DNA of 58,412 nt. Source: Crenobacter intestini. GTDB lineage: Bacteria; Pseudomonadota; Gammaproteobacteria; Burkholderiales; Chromobacteriaceae. The stretch covers positions 1 to 58,412 of the forward strand of contig NZ_STGJ01000020.1 of assembly GCF_004919095.1 (NCBI RefSeq), read 5' to 3'. The position numbers were made by a program, and so were the translations under genes. Positions 32,205 to 40,544 of the stretch are shown here, piece after piece (within the stretch, counting starts at the first letter, position 1; the number at the start of each line of letters is the position of its first letter). The notes under the pieces were generated by a model. That model saw nothing but the letters and a program-made list of their open reading frames with translations. It was not told the DNA's origin and did no database searches.

Positions 32205-33965
32205 TTAGGCCGGGTGGTGCTGGAACAGGCGCTCGATCAGCGCGCTGCAGCGCTGGGCGATCACCTTGCGGCGCAGCTTGAGGGTGGGGGCCAGCTCGCC
32301 CGCGTCGACACACCAGGCGCGGTCGACCAGCGCGACCTTCTTCACATGCTCCCAGCTGCCGAAGTAGCGGTTGAAGCGCTTCACCTCGCGCTCGATCAGC
32401 GCCTGCACCTTGGGGTTGCGCGCCATCTCGGCGTCGCTGGTGTAGGCGATGCCTTGCTGGCTGCACCATTCCTTGATCTTCTCGAAGAGGGGTACGATCA
32501 GCGCGGCGGCGTACTTCTGGCCGTCGCCAACCACCATCACCTGGTCGATGAACGCCGATTCCTTCAGCTTGTTCTCGATCACCTGCGGCGCGATGTACTT
32601 GCCGTTCGACGTCTTGAACATTTCCTTCTTACGGTCGGTAATGGTCAGCACGCCGTCTTCGAGCTTGCCGATGTCTCCGGTGTGCAGCCAGCCGTCGATG
32701 ATGGTCTCGGCGGTCTGTTCGGGCTCCTTGTAGTAGCCGACCATCACGTTCGGGCCACGCACCAGGATCTCGCCGTCCTCGGCGATCTTCACTTCGCAGT
32801 GCGGCATCGGCACGCCGACCGAGCCGATGCGGACACGAGCAGGGTCGAAAAGGTCGGCGGAGATCACCGGCGAGCATTCGGTCATGCCGTAGCCTTCGGC
32901 GACCATGATGCCGGCCGCCCATAGCAGACGGGCCAGGCGAGGCTGCAACGCGGCCGAGCCGACGTTGACCCACTTGAGCTCGCCGCCCATCGCCGCGCGC
33001 CACTTGCTGAAGATCATCTTGTCGGCGAAGGCGAGCTGCGCCTTCTGCCACAGGCCAAGCTTGGCGTTCGGGTCGTAGTTTTCGGCCAGCTCCAGCGCCC
33101 ACTTGTACAGTTTCTGCTTGGAGCCGGTCAGCTCGGTGGCCTTGCCGGCCAGCTTGTCGTGCAGCTTTTCCAGCACGCGCGGTACCGCACTGAAGGTGTG
33201 CGGGCGTACTTCCTGCATCGCGCTGGAGAGCTGTTCGACGCCGGCGAAGTAGACGCCGGTGCACGAGGACATGTAGTAGTACACGCCAGCGCGCTCGAAG
33301 ATGTGCGACAGCGGCAGGAAGGACAACGCGCGCAGCGTGCCGACCGGCAGTTTGGTATGCTCGGCGATGGCAACCACGGTGCTGACCAGGTTGCGGTGCG
33401 ACAGCATCACGCCCTTGGAGCGGCCGGTGGTGCCCGAGGTGTAGATGATGGTGAACACCTCGTCGGCGCGGATGCTGTCGCGCAGCGCGGCGAGCATCAC
33501 GTCGTCGCCGCCGTCGCCCAGCAGCTCGATTTCGCGCCACGAGCGCACACCGTCGATGTCGGTGAACGAGTAGATCGGGCTGCTCATGCGGCCCAGCGCC
33601 TCGTGGACTTTGCTGTGCTGCGAGGCGTTGCCGACGAAGGCCATCTTCACGTCGGCGTGCATCAGGATGTAGCTGGCGTCCTCGACGGTGACCGTCGGGT
33701 AGATCGGCACGCTGATGGCGCCAATCTGCTGCAGGGCGAGGTCGACCAGCACCCACTCGATGCTGTTGTCGGCCATGATCGCGACGCGGTCGCCTCGGCC
33801 GATGCCGAGACGGAGGAAACCATGACTGACGCGGTTGATCGTTTCCACTACCTCTGGCGTAGACAGCTTGACCCACTGCTTGCCCTTGCGGGCGCTCAGA
33901 CAGTCGGCACGGGGATGGCTTTCCAGTTGGCGGTAGAGGATGTCAAAGGCGCGTTCAAGCTTCAT
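32205..33965 (-). CDS. Long-chain acyl-CoA synthetase (AMP-forming)
   Basis: A 586-aa ANL-superfamily enzyme activating fatty acids with ATP and CoA. The AMP-binding loop is IIYTSGTTGRSKGVMLSHRN, followed by the family motifs EGYGMTE and GWLHTGDIG; the C-terminal lysine motif is ITDRKKEMFKTSNGKYI. It resembles the FAA1-type ligases rather than E. coli FadD. Monocistronic, divergent from the trans-sulfuration gene, with a 213-base promoter region between them. Confidence 0.92.
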   Translation of the reverse strand: MKLERAFDILYRQLESHPRADCLSARKGKQWVKLSTPEVVETINRVSHGFLRLGIGRGDRVAIMADNSIEWVLVDLALQQIGAISVPIYPTVTVEDASYILMHADVKMAFVGNASQHSKVHEALGRMSSPIYSFTDIDGVRSWREIELLGDGGDDVMLAALRDSIRADEVFTIIYTSGTTGRSKGVMLSHRNLVSTVVAIAEHTKLPVGTLRALSFLPLSHIFERAGVYYYMSSCTGVYFAGVEQLSSAMQEVRPHTFSAVPRVLEKLHDKLAGKATELTGSKQKLYKWALELAENYDPNAKLGLWQKAQLAFADKMIFSKWRAAMGGELKWVNVGSAALQPRLARLLWAAGIMVAEGYGMTECSPVISADLFDPARVRIGSVGVPMPHCEVKIAEDGEILVRGPNVMVGYYKEPEQTAETIIDGWLHTGDIGKLEDGVLTITDRKKEMFKTSNGKYIAPQVIENKLKESAFIDQVMVVGDGQKYAAALIVPLFEKIKEWCSQQGIAYTSDAEMARNPKVQALIEREVKRFNRYFGSWEHVKKVALVDRAWCVDAGELAPTLKLRRKVIAQRCSALIERLFQHHPA

Positions 33966-34178
33966 GTTCTGTCGGGTTCGAATGCGAAAGGACGCACCTT
34001 AGCCCCATTCGCAGGGGCTGTAAAGCCTTGATCCGGCTTGGGTTTGTTCAATATCAACTTGGAATTAGCCGCCTGCTGGCGTTAGAAAGATACCATTGGG
34101 TATCGATTAAAAGGCGGTCTGCTGGCGGTTGCCGATTCGTCCATATCAAACGTTTGTCTTAAAAATCTGAGGCTTAAG

Positions 34179-35321
34179 ATGAAGTTTTCCACTCGTGCCG
34201 TCCACGCAGGCTATGACCTTCACGGCCACCGCAACGCGGTGATGCCGCCGATCTACCAGACTTCGGTGTTCGCCTTCGACGAGATCGGCGAGGCACGCGA
34301 TTTTTCCTACGCGCGTAGCGGAACGCCGACCCGCGCGGCGCTGGAGGGGGCGCTGGCCAGCCTGGAAAACGCCCGCCACGGCATGGCGTTTGCCAGCGGG
34401 ATGGCGGCGATCGACGCGGTGCTGCGTGCGTGCCTCAAGCCCGGCGACGAGGTGGTCGCGGTGGCCGACCTGTATGGTGGCGCCTGGCGGCTGCTGACCC
34501 GGGTGATGGTGCCGTGGGGCGTCAAGGTGAGCTTCGTCGACCTGACCGACCCGGCGCGGCTGGAGGCGGCGCTGAACCCGGCCGTGAAGCTGGTCTGGCT
34601 CGAGTCGCCAACCAACCCGCTCCTTAATCTGGTCGACATCGGCGCGTTGTCGGCGATCGCCCGCGCGCACGGCGTGCCGGTCGCCGTCGACAACACCTTC
34701 GCGACGCCCTACCTGCAGAACCCGCTCGACCTGGGCGCCGACATCGTCGTCCATTCGGCGACCAAATACCTCGGCGGCCACTCCGACGTGCTGCTGGGGC
34801 TGGTCGCGGTCAACGACGACAAGCTGTTCCAGGCGATCCGTTTCGTGCAGAACTCGGCCGGCAACGTGCCCGGCCCGCAAGATTGCTTCCTTTGCCTGCG
34901 CGGCATCAAGACGCTGGCGCTGCGCATGCAACGCCACTGCGAAAATGCGCAGCAGGCCGCGCGCTTCCTTAAAGAACATCCGGCGGTCGAGAAAGTGTTC
35001 TACCCGGGGCTCTCCGACCACCCGCAGCACGCGCTGGCGGCCCGGCAGATGCGTGCGTTCGGCGGCATCGTGTCGATCTATCTAAAGGAAGACACGCGCG
35101 AGGCGGCCAACCGTGTCGCCACATCCTTAAAGCTGTTCGCGCTGGCCGAGTCGCTGGGCGGGGTCGAGTCGCTGGTCAACCATAGCTGGACGATGTCGCA
35201 CGGCTCGCTGCCGGTGGCGGACAAACAGGCGCTGGGCCTGCGCGAAGGCGGCCTGCGCCTGTCGCTCGGCATCGAGGACATCGACGATATCCTCGCGGAC
35301 CTGGCGCGAGCTTTGGGCTGA
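34179..35321 (+). CDS. Cys/Met metabolism PLP enzyme (cystathionine gamma- or beta-lyase type)
   Basis: A 380-aa trans-sulfuration family protein. The PLP lysine is K196 in VHSATKYLGGHSD; SGTPTRAALEGALASLENA and LESPTNPLLNLVDI are family marks. Candidate activities are cystathionine gamma-lyase, beta-lyase or gamma-synthase; sequence alone does not decide. Starts directly after a short AT-rich promoter region and is followed by fpr. Confidence 0.92.
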   Translation: MKFSTRAVHAGYDLHGHRNAVMPPIYQTSVFAFDEIGEARDFSYARSGTPTRAALEGALASLENARHGMAFASGMAAIDAVLRACLKPGDEVVAVADLYGGAWRLLTRVMVPWGVKVSFVDLTDPARLEAALNPAVKLVWLESPTNPLLNLVDIGALSAIARAHGVPVAVDNTFATPYLQNPLDLGADIVVHSATKYLGGHSDVLLGLVAVNDDKLFQAIRFVQNSAGNVPGPQDCFLCLRGIKTLALRMQRHCENAQQAARFLKEHPAVEKVFYPGLSDHPQHALAARQMRAFGGIVSIYLKEDTREAANRVATSLKLFALAESLGGVESLVNHSWTMSHGSLPVADKQALGLREGGLRLSLGIEDIDDILADLARALG

Positions 35322-35331
35322 GGCGGAGAGC

Positions 35332-35364
35332 GGGGCAGGGCTTGTGCTGGCGCAAGCCTGCCCC
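35332..35364 (+). terminator. Hairpin between the trans-sulfuration gene and fpr
   Basis: GGGGCAGG...CCTGCCCC with an internal CTTG/CAAG extension, ten bases after the stop. No T-run follows, so it may be an attenuator or a weak terminator before fpr. Confidence 0.4.
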
Positions 35365-35403
35365 GACAATGGTTAAACCTGAGTAAATCACTAACGAATA
35401 GCC

Positions 35404-36180
35404 ATGAGTGCACCCGCCGCAGAATCCTTCACCCGCGAAACCGTGCTGTGGCGCCAGCGCTGGAGCGACAAGCTGTTCAGCTTCCGCATCAGCCGGCCGG
35501 ACAACTGGCGCTTCACGGCCGGCCAGTTTGCCCGCATCGGCCTGGAAGACGGCACGGGCAAGCTCTGGCGCGCGTATTCGATGGTGAATGCCGAATGGGA
35601 CGACTACCTCGAGTTCTACTCGATCGTCGTCCCCGACGGCCAGCTGACGCCGCGCCTGTCCCGGCTGGAAGTCGGCGACACGCTGCTGCTCGACGCGCGC
35701 GCCAACGGCTTCTTCACCGCCGACCGCCTGCCTGACGGTGAGGTGCTATGGCTGCTCGCCACCGGCACCGGCCTTGCACCCTACCTCTCCATCCTGCAGC
35801 AACCCGCGATCTGGCAACGCTTCGGCGCGATCCGCCTGGTGCACGGCGTGCGCGATGCGTCTGATCTTAACTATCAGGGCTTCATCGCCCAACTGCCGAA
35901 CCACCCGCTGTGGCAGGCGCACGCGTACAAGTTCGGTTACCTGCCGGTGGTCACCCGCGACGTGCCGCCGGGCGTGCTGTCGGCACGCCTGCCTGAGTTG
36001 ATCGCAAACGGTGAACTCGCCCGAGCGGCAGGTGTGCCGCTGGAGCCCGCAGGGGGCAGGGTGATGATCTGCGGCAACCCGAAGATGGTCGCCGACACCT
36101 TCCGCACGCTGGTCGGGCAGGGTTTCAAACTGTCGCGCCTGCGCGAGCCTGCGCAGGTGGTGTTGGAGAACGGGTGGTGA
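35404..36180 (+). CDS. fpr: Ferredoxin/flavodoxin--NADP+ reductase
   Basis: A 258-aa FAD enzyme exchanging electrons between NADPH and ferredoxin or flavodoxin. The FAD motif RAYSMVNAEW and the NADP motif ATGTGLAPYLSIL are visible, as is the C-terminal GNPKMV. The length matches Fpr of proteobacteria. It may serve oxidative-stress or Fe-S reactions. Confidence 0.95.
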   Translation: MSAPAAESFTRETVLWRQRWSDKLFSFRISRPDNWRFTAGQFARIGLEDGTGKLWRAYSMVNAEWDDYLEFYSIVVPDGQLTPRLSRLEVGDTLLLDARANGFFTADRLPDGEVLWLLATGTGLAPYLSILQQPAIWQRFGAIRLVHGVRDASDLNYQGFIAQLPNHPLWQAHAYKFGYLPVVTRDVPPGVLSARLPELIANGELARAAGVPLEPAGGRVMICGNPKMVADTFRTLVGQGFKLSRLREPAQVVLENGW

Positions 36181-36195
36181 GTACCTGGCTGGCAA

Positions 36196-36450
36196 TCAAT
36201 AGTGGTAGCGGCACATCAGGATATGCAGGGTGCCATCCTGCACGGCGTAAACGAGGCGATGCTCGTCGTCGATCCTGCGTGACCACAGCCCCGCGTACTG
36301 GTACTTCAGCGGTTCTGGTTTGCCGATGCCTTCAAACGGGCTGCGCTGGATGTCCTTGATCAGGGCGTTGATCCGCCTGAGTAGCGTCTTGCTGTTGGCT
36401 TGCCAGTACAAGTATTCCTCCCACGCGCCTTCATCAAACCGGATCTGCAT
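36196..36450 (-). CDS. yoeB: YoeB-family mRNA interferase toxin
   Basis: An 84-aa RelE-fold toxin that cuts mRNA in the ribosome A site. All residues known as catalytic in E. coli YoeB fall at the same numbers: E46 (KPEPL), R65 (EHRLVY), H83 and Y84 (RYHY). I chose the ATG at 36450. It overlaps the antitoxin by 17 bases, which gives coupled translation. Length is as in E. coli. Toxin looks intact. Confidence 0.96.
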   Translation of the reverse strand: MQIRFDEGAWEEYLYWQANSKTLLRRINALIKDIQRSPFEGIGKPEPLKYQYAGLWSRRIDDEHRLVYAVQDGTLHILMCRYHY

Positions 36451-36706
36451 CGCTGTCCTCGGCCAGTTCGCGGGGGACGGTCTGGCCGGTGCGCAGGTTG
36501 CGTACGGCGGCATCCAGCCGGCGGGCGTTTTCTGGCGAGCGTGTCAGGTAGGCGGTTTCTTCCAGCGCGTTGTAGTCATCGAGTGACATGATGACGACAG
36601 GCTTGCCGCGCTGGCTGGTGACAATCACCGGTGCCCGGTCATCGTTGACCTGGCGCATCAGTTCGGCCAAGTGTTGGCGGGTATAGCTGTAGGTAACGGC
36701 GTCCAT
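36434..36706 (-). CDS. yefM: YefM-family antitoxin
   Basis: A 90-aa Phd/YefM antitoxin. The N-terminal DNA-binding part (MDAVTYSYTRQHLAELMRQVNDD, then VIVTSQRGKPVVIMSLDDYN) is followed by a disordered toxin-binding tail. Start at the ATG at 36706, because the longer frame has no supported start. It binds the operator upstream and represses the pair, most strongly together with YoeB. Confidence 0.95.
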   Translation of the reverse strand: MDAVTYSYTRQHLAELMRQVNDDRAPVIVTSQRGKPVVIMSLDDYNALEETAYLTRSPENARRLDAAVRNLRTGQTVPRELAEDSDADPV

Positions 36707-36731
36707 GGTGGGCTTTCGCTGAGGATAAGAA

Positions 36732-36749
36732 TGTACAAAACATTGTACA
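36732..36749 (-). promoter_or_regulatory. YefM-YoeB operator (two TGTACA motifs)
   Basis: TGTACA at 36732-36737 and TGTACA at 36744-36749 have centres 12 bp apart, 26 bases upstream of yefM. This is the TGTACA pair and spacing described for the E. coli yefM-yoeB operator. Direct evidence for conserved autoregulation. Confidence 0.9.
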
Positions 36750-36865
36750 CATGATTGCGGTCGCCCATCTGTCAAACTGAGTCGGATCATCCGGCGAAGC
36801 AGTCCTGCTTGCCTTGTCTATAGTGCTTGGGCGGTCGATGTGACCGGTTGATAAGGAGCAGCACC

Positions 36866-37201
36866 ATGTACCAGAAACTGGCCGCTTTGCTCGGCGCACT
36901 CTTGCTGTCCGCCTCGGCGCTGGCCGCCGTCAACCTCAATAGCGCGAGCCAGGCTGAACTCGAGTCGCTCGATGGCATCGGCCCCGCCAAGGCCAAGGCC
37001 ATCGTCGACTACCGCACGAAGAACGGCCCGTTCAAGAGCGTCGACGACCTCAACAAGGTGCCGGGCATCGGCGACAAGACCATGGAAGCGCTGCGCAAGG
37101 ACGTGACGGTCGGCGGCGGGATGGCCAAACCGGCGGCCCCACCGGCCGCCAAGCCACCTGCGGCGGCGGCGGGCGGCAAACCGGCGGCGCCTAAGCCCTG
37201 A
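36866..37201 (+). CDS. Secreted helix-hairpin-helix (ComEA-like) protein
   Basis: A 111-aa protein: signal peptide MYQKLAALLGALLLSASALA, then a helix-hairpin-helix DNA-binding domain (VNLNSASQAELESLDGIGPA and VDDLNKVPGIGDKTMEALR), ending in a Pro/Ala/Lys-rich tail. Soluble periplasmic ComEA-like proteins bind incoming DNA during natural transformation. AAGGAG precedes the ATG at 36866. It stands alone and is closed by a terminator. The role in uptake is by family. Confidence 0.88.
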   Translation: MYQKLAALLGALLLSASALAAVNLNSASQAELESLDGIGPAKAKAIVDYRTKNGPFKSVDDLNKVPGIGDKTMEALRKDVTVGGGMAKPAAPPAAKPPAAAAGGKPAAPKP

Positions 37202-37206
37202 ACGCA

Positions 37207-37235
37207 AAACCGGCCCGGATGGGCCGGTTTATTAT
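37207..37235 (+). terminator. Rho-independent terminator
   Basis: Stem AAACCGGCCC / GGGCCGGTTT with loop GGAT and an AT-rich tail, six bases after the ComEA-like stop. Confidence 0.85.
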
Positions 37236-37280
37236 TACTAGTGTATTGCCGTCCTTGATGCAGGAATGAGAGTAATGCCC

Positions 37281-37305
37281 TAGAATTGTTAGGCTTTCAA
37301 TTCTA
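37281..37305. promoter_or_regulatory. Inverted repeat upstream of the WecA-like gene
   Basis: TAGAATTG (37281-37288) and CAATTCTA (37298-37305) form a perfect 8-bp inverted repeat with a 9-base spacer, about 36 bases before the start codon at 37341. It lies in the likely promoter region and could be an operator. No T-run, so not a terminator. Confidence 0.4.
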
Positions 37306-37340
37306 AATTCATATTAATTCGACTATTTTTGGATGTTTAT

Positions 37341-38489
37341 ATGCTGTTGACGATTTTCTTTTGTTCGTTGTTGGCTTCTCTGTTGGTCGGCATCCTGCTG
37401 ATCCGTACCCAGCACCTGCACGCCAAACTGTCGATGGACCACGACCTAGGCGGCGTGCAGAAATTCCACGCCACCCCCACCCCGCGCATCGGCGGCGTGC
37501 CGATGCTGGGCGGTTTGCTGGCGGGTGGCGCCGTGCTGATGTGGGTAGCGCCGGCTGAGCGCGCGCTGTTCTGGGGCGTGCTGCTGGCCGCCGCGCCGGT
37601 GTTTGTCGCCGGCCTGGTTGAAGACCTGACCAAGAAGGTGAGCCCGCTGGTACGCCTGTTGGCCGCCTTTGCATCGGCGGCGATCGCGCTGTTCAGCGTG
37701 GACGGCGTTTTGCCTGGATTTGGTGTGCCCGGCTTGGATCAATTGCTTGCCATGCTGCCTCTGCTGGCGATGGTGTTGACGGTGTTTGCCGTGGGTGGGG
37801 TGTGCCATTCGGTGAACATCATCGACGGCTACAACGGGTTGATGGGCGGCGTGGCGCTGTTGGCCTTCTCTGCGATTGCCTATGTCTCGCTGGCCGTGCA
37901 GGACTTGCCGCTCTTGGCGTTGAGCCTGTCTGCAGCGGCTGCCGTATTGGGGTTTCTGGTCTGGAATTTCCCGCGCGGGATGATTTTTGCCGGCGATGCC
38001 GGCGCGTATCTGGTCGGTTTCCTGCTGGCCGAACTGGCCGTGCTGCTGGTGGCGCGCCACCCAGGCGTGGTGTCGCCGTGGTTCCCACTGCTGCTGCTGA
38101 TCTACCCGGTGTTCGAAACGGTGTTTTCGATCTGGCGGCGCAAGAAGCGCAAGGCTGCCGCCGGCTTGCCGGACAGCATGCATTTTCACCAGATGGTGTA
38201 CAAGCGGCTGGTGCGCTGGATGGTCGGCAGCAAGGAAGCCCACCAACTGACCCGCCGCAACAGCCTGACCGCGCCTTACCTGTGGGGCGTCTCGCTGTTC
38301 TCGATCATGCCGGCCCTGCTGTTCTGGAAGGTGGAGTGGGCACTGCAGCTATGCGCGCTGCTGTTCGTGGCGGGCTACGTGTGGGCGTACCGCCGGCTGG
38401 TGACCTTCCGCGCACCGCGCGTGCTGGTGCTGCGCAAGGCCCGCCCGCACGCCAAGCCTGTGCTGGTCAAACACAACAAGGCAGCTTGA
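37341..38489 (+). CDS. WecA/WbpL-type undecaprenyl-phosphate sugar-1-phosphate transferase
   Basis: A 382-aa polytopic membrane protein with about ten helices. It matches the MraY/WecA family: VEDLTKKVSPLVRL, NIIDGYNGLMGGVA, FAGDAGAYLVGFLLAE and the cytoplasmic PVFETVFSIWRR followed by the HFHQMVYKR loop. Such enzymes start O-antigen synthesis by transferring HexNAc-1-phosphate to undecaprenyl phosphate. I prefer ATG at 37341 over a TTG at 37329. It is on the opposite strand to the polysaccharide cluster but next to it. Confidence 0.9.
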   Translation: MLLTIFFCSLLASLLVGILLIRTQHLHAKLSMDHDLGGVQKFHATPTPRIGGVPMLGGLLAGGAVLMWVAPAERALFWGVLLAAAPVFVAGLVEDLTKKVSPLVRLLAAFASAAIALFSVDGVLPGFGVPGLDQLLAMLPLLAMVLTVFAVGGVCHSVNIIDGYNGLMGGVALLAFSAIAYVSLAVQDLPLLALSLSAAAAVLGFLVWNFPRGMIFAGDAGAYLVGFLLAELAVLLVARHPGVVSPWFPLLLLIYPVFETVFSIWRRKKRKAAAGLPDSMHFHQMVYKRLVRWMVGSKEAHQLTRRNSLTAPYLWGVSLFSIMPALLFWKVEWALQLCALLFVAGYVWAYRRLVTFRAPRVLVLRKARPHAKPVLVKHNKAA

Positions 38490-38585
38490 GACCGAAGCCG
38501 TGGGATGGGATAGCCGCTGACCGAGCGCGGAAAGCGAAGCGGCGCGAGGGAATGGGCGGCGTATCCCATCATCTCGCGCAACTGT

Positions 38586-38641
38586 CGGTAATCCCTTCTC
38601 CCGCCTGCGGATCAAAGGCACCGCGCAGCGCCGGATGAGGG
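38586..38641. repeat. Dispersed extragenic repeat, degraded copy
   Basis: The phrase TCGGTAATCCCTTCTCCCGC and the end CGCCGGATGAGGGG recur at 39589-39650, where the copy is cleaner. This copy lost half of its central hairpin. Its relatives (CTTCTCC...GGAGAAGG plus GCGCCGGATGAGGG) are a common extragenic palindrome type in proteobacteria. Confidence 0.7.
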
Positions 38642-38661
38642 GCACCCGCCGGGCCGGGGTG

Positions 38662-39132
38662 TCAGTAGCCCCTGCCCTGCAGCAGTTGGCGCCAACGCCT
38701 GTACAGCACCAGCATGTCGCCGGCAGCCATCACCGCCTGCTGCAGGTTAGCCCAGCAGCCGGCGACATCATCCGGGTATTCGTGTGCAAGGCGGTTGCAC
38801 AAGTCCCACCACATCAGCCACTGGATCGCGTCCAGATAGCCCAGTTTTTCCAGCCGGCTGAGCCTGTCCTGCATCGGCCAGCCCTCGTACGGTTCGGCCA
38901 GCATGCCGAGCGTCGCCGGGATCAGCCGCAGGCCGAGTGCGTCCTGTAGGTTCATCAGGCGGAACCGGATCTGGTCCGCCAGCCGCTTGAGTGCCTTGTC
39001 GGCTGCAAGCTGCGCCAGGCTGTCCACCGGCTGGGTGGCTTGCCAGTCGGCCAACGCCTCTTCCAGTGCCGCCTGATGGGCGTCGGCCTCGTGCAGGGCC
39101 GCCCGCAGGCGGGCTTCCAGCAGTGTGCTCAT
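38662..39132 (-). CDS. HepT-like toxin (HEPN-type RNase) of a HepT-MntA pair
   Basis: A 156-aa all-helical protein. The active-site region is WWDLCNRLAHEYPDD (about 108-122), which holds R114, H117 and Y119. In HepT, the motif R-x4-6-H-x-Y gives RNase activity, and the tyrosine is modified by MntA. Here the first arginine of the usual RNRLAHEY reads Cys, leaving only R114 two residues before the His-containing motif, so activity may be altered. It overlaps the nucleotidyltransferase by four bases (ATGA). Confidence 0.75.
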   Translation of the reverse strand: MSTLLEARLRAALHEADAHQAALEEALADWQATQPVDSLAQLAADKALKRLADQIRFRLMNLQDALGLRLIPATLGMLAEPYEGWPMQDRLSRLEKLGYLDAIQWLMWWDLCNRLAHEYPDDVAGCWANLQQAVMAAGDMLVLYRRWRQLLQGRGY

Positions 39133-39437
39133 GCCAGTTTCACGCCATTGCGGCGTGCCTCCTCAATGATTAGCCGGTCGTCCGCCTCTCCCGCCGCGGA
39201 AAACACCACGTCGATGCGTTGCCTGCCAACCTGTTGCCAGATTGCCGCGACAAAACGGCTGCACAAGGCTGCCAGCGCCAATGCGTCGAGCGGGGAGGGA
39301 AGTTCCAGCCACAGGTCGATGTCGCCGCCACGCCGCGTATCGTCGACCCGCGAGCCGAACAGGTAGACATGGCTTCCTTCAGGCAGCAAGCGGGCAGCGT
39401 GGTGGATGGCGGACAGGGTGGTTTCAGGCAGGCGCAT
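39129..39437 (-). CDS. MntA-like minimal nucleotidyltransferase antitoxin
   Basis: A 102-aa polymerase-beta-type nucleotidyltransferase. Its motif GSRVDDTRRGGDIDL (28-42) holds G28, S29 and the metal-binding D39 and D41, with a third acidic residue likely in RIDVVFSA. In known pairs MntA adds AMP residues to the HepT tyrosine and so silences the toxin. The ATG at 39437 was chosen for alignment with this family. Overlaps hepT by four bases. Confidence 0.82.
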   Translation of the reverse strand: MRLPETTLSAIHHAARLLPEGSHVYLFGSRVDDTRRGGDIDLWLELPSPLDALALAALCSRFVAAIWQQVGRQRIDVVFSAAGEADDRLIIEEARRNGVKLA

Positions 39438-39588
39438 GGGGCGGATGTTCGCACGGCATGGTTGCAGGGCCGACGCCCGCACCCGTAGATGGGACACCCG
39501 CCGCCAGGCGGTGAATAGGCGAATGCCCTGGCGGCATCCACGCCACTTTGCCCACCCAATCAGTGCATCGGAAACCAGTGCTCGCTGT

Positions 39589-39650
39589 CGCCGGTAATCC
39601 CTTCTCCCCGCGGGGAGAAGGTGGCGCGAATGCGCCGGATGAGGGGGCTA
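39589..39650. repeat. Dispersed extragenic repeat, intact copy
   Basis: CTTCTCCCC-GCG-GGGAGAAGG forms a strong hairpin, followed by a GCGC-rich hairpin and CGCCGGATGAGGGGG. It is a second copy of the element at 38586. It ends at the galU stop and may serve as a bidirectional terminator. Confidence 0.75.
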
Positions 39651-40487
39651 CCCCACCAGCGCCGCGCAGCGTTTGGCCAGATAATCCTTGAAGCCCGCGC
39701 CTACTTCGTGGTGCTTGAGCGCGAAGTCGACGGTGGCCTGCAGGTAGCCAAGCTTGGAGCCGCAATCGTAGCGGCGTCCGGAGAGCGGCAGCGCCAGCAC
39801 CGGCTCTTCCTTCAGCAGCGCGGCGATGCCGTCGGTGAGCTGGATCTCGCCGCCGGCGCCGGGCTGGGTGGTCAGCAGCTTGTCGAAGATACGCGGGGTG
39901 AGGATGTAGCGGCCGATCACCGCCAGGGTGGAAGGCGCCACGTCCGGGTGCGGCTTCTCGACGATGTTGGTCACCCGCTGCTGGCCGTTATCCTCGGAGA
40001 CTTCAACAATCCCGTAGAAAGATGTCTGCGCGCGCGGCACGTCTTCCACGCCGAGCACCGACGCGCCGGTTTGCCGGTACACGTCGACCATCTGCGCGAT
40101 CGCGCCAGGCTCGCTGTCCATCAGGTCGTCCGCCAGGATCACCGCGAACGGCGCGTTGCCCACCGCCGGGCGGGCGCACAGCACTGCGTGGCCCAGCCCA
40201 AGCGCCTCGGCCTGGCGGATGTACTGGCAGCTGACCGTCGGCGGCAGGATGCCCTGCACCGATTCGAGCAGCGCCTTCTTGTTGCGGTACTCCAGTTCGG
40301 TTTCCAGCTCGTACGCCTTGTCGAAGTGGTCTTCGATCGCCCGCTTGTTGCGGCCGGTGACGAAGATCAGCTCGGTGATGCCGGCGGCGACCGCCTCTTC
40401 CACCGCGTACTGGATCAGCGGCTTGTCGACGATAGGCAGCATCTCCTTGGGGCTGGCCTTGGTGGCCGGCAGAAAACGGGTGCCCAT
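39648..40487 (-). CDS. galU: UTP--glucose-1-phosphate uridylyltransferase
   Basis: GalU makes UDP-glucose for glycans. The body is complete ([42 protein letters not shown]). The ATG at 40487 leaves out the conserved first strand: codons upstream in the same frame encode SKAVFPVAG directly before MGTRF. No ATG, GTG, TTG or CTG lies between that region and the in-frame TGA at 40545. The start is therefore probably noncanonical, for example ATC at 40517 ([16 protein letters not shown] upstream) or a GTA at 40523 that was once GTG. With it the protein would be about 289 aa. It follows wbuB closely. Confidence 0.85.
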   Translation of the reverse strand: MGTRFLPATKASPKEMLPIVDKPLIQYAVEEAVAAGITELIFVTGRNKRAIEDHFDKAYELETELEYRNKKALLESVQGILPPTVSCQYIRQAEALGLGHAVLCARPAVGNAPFAVILADDLMDSEPGAIAQMVDVYRQTGASVLGVEDVPRAQTSFYGIVEVSEDNGQQRVTNIVEKPHPDVAPSTLAVIGRYILTPRIFDKLLTTQPGAGGEIQLTDGIAALLKEEPVLALPLSGRRYDCGSKLGYLQATVDFALKHHEVGAGFKDYLAKRCAALVG

Positions 40488-40544
40488 CCCGGCGACCGGG
40501 AAGACGGCTTTGCTGATTCTTACCTGGTTTGTGTAACCGTTCTT

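Noticed and set aside
33965-33990. GGTTCGAATGC as a tRNA T-loop
   Set aside because: No acceptor, D or anticodon stems around it; it is the leader of the acyl-CoA ligase gene.
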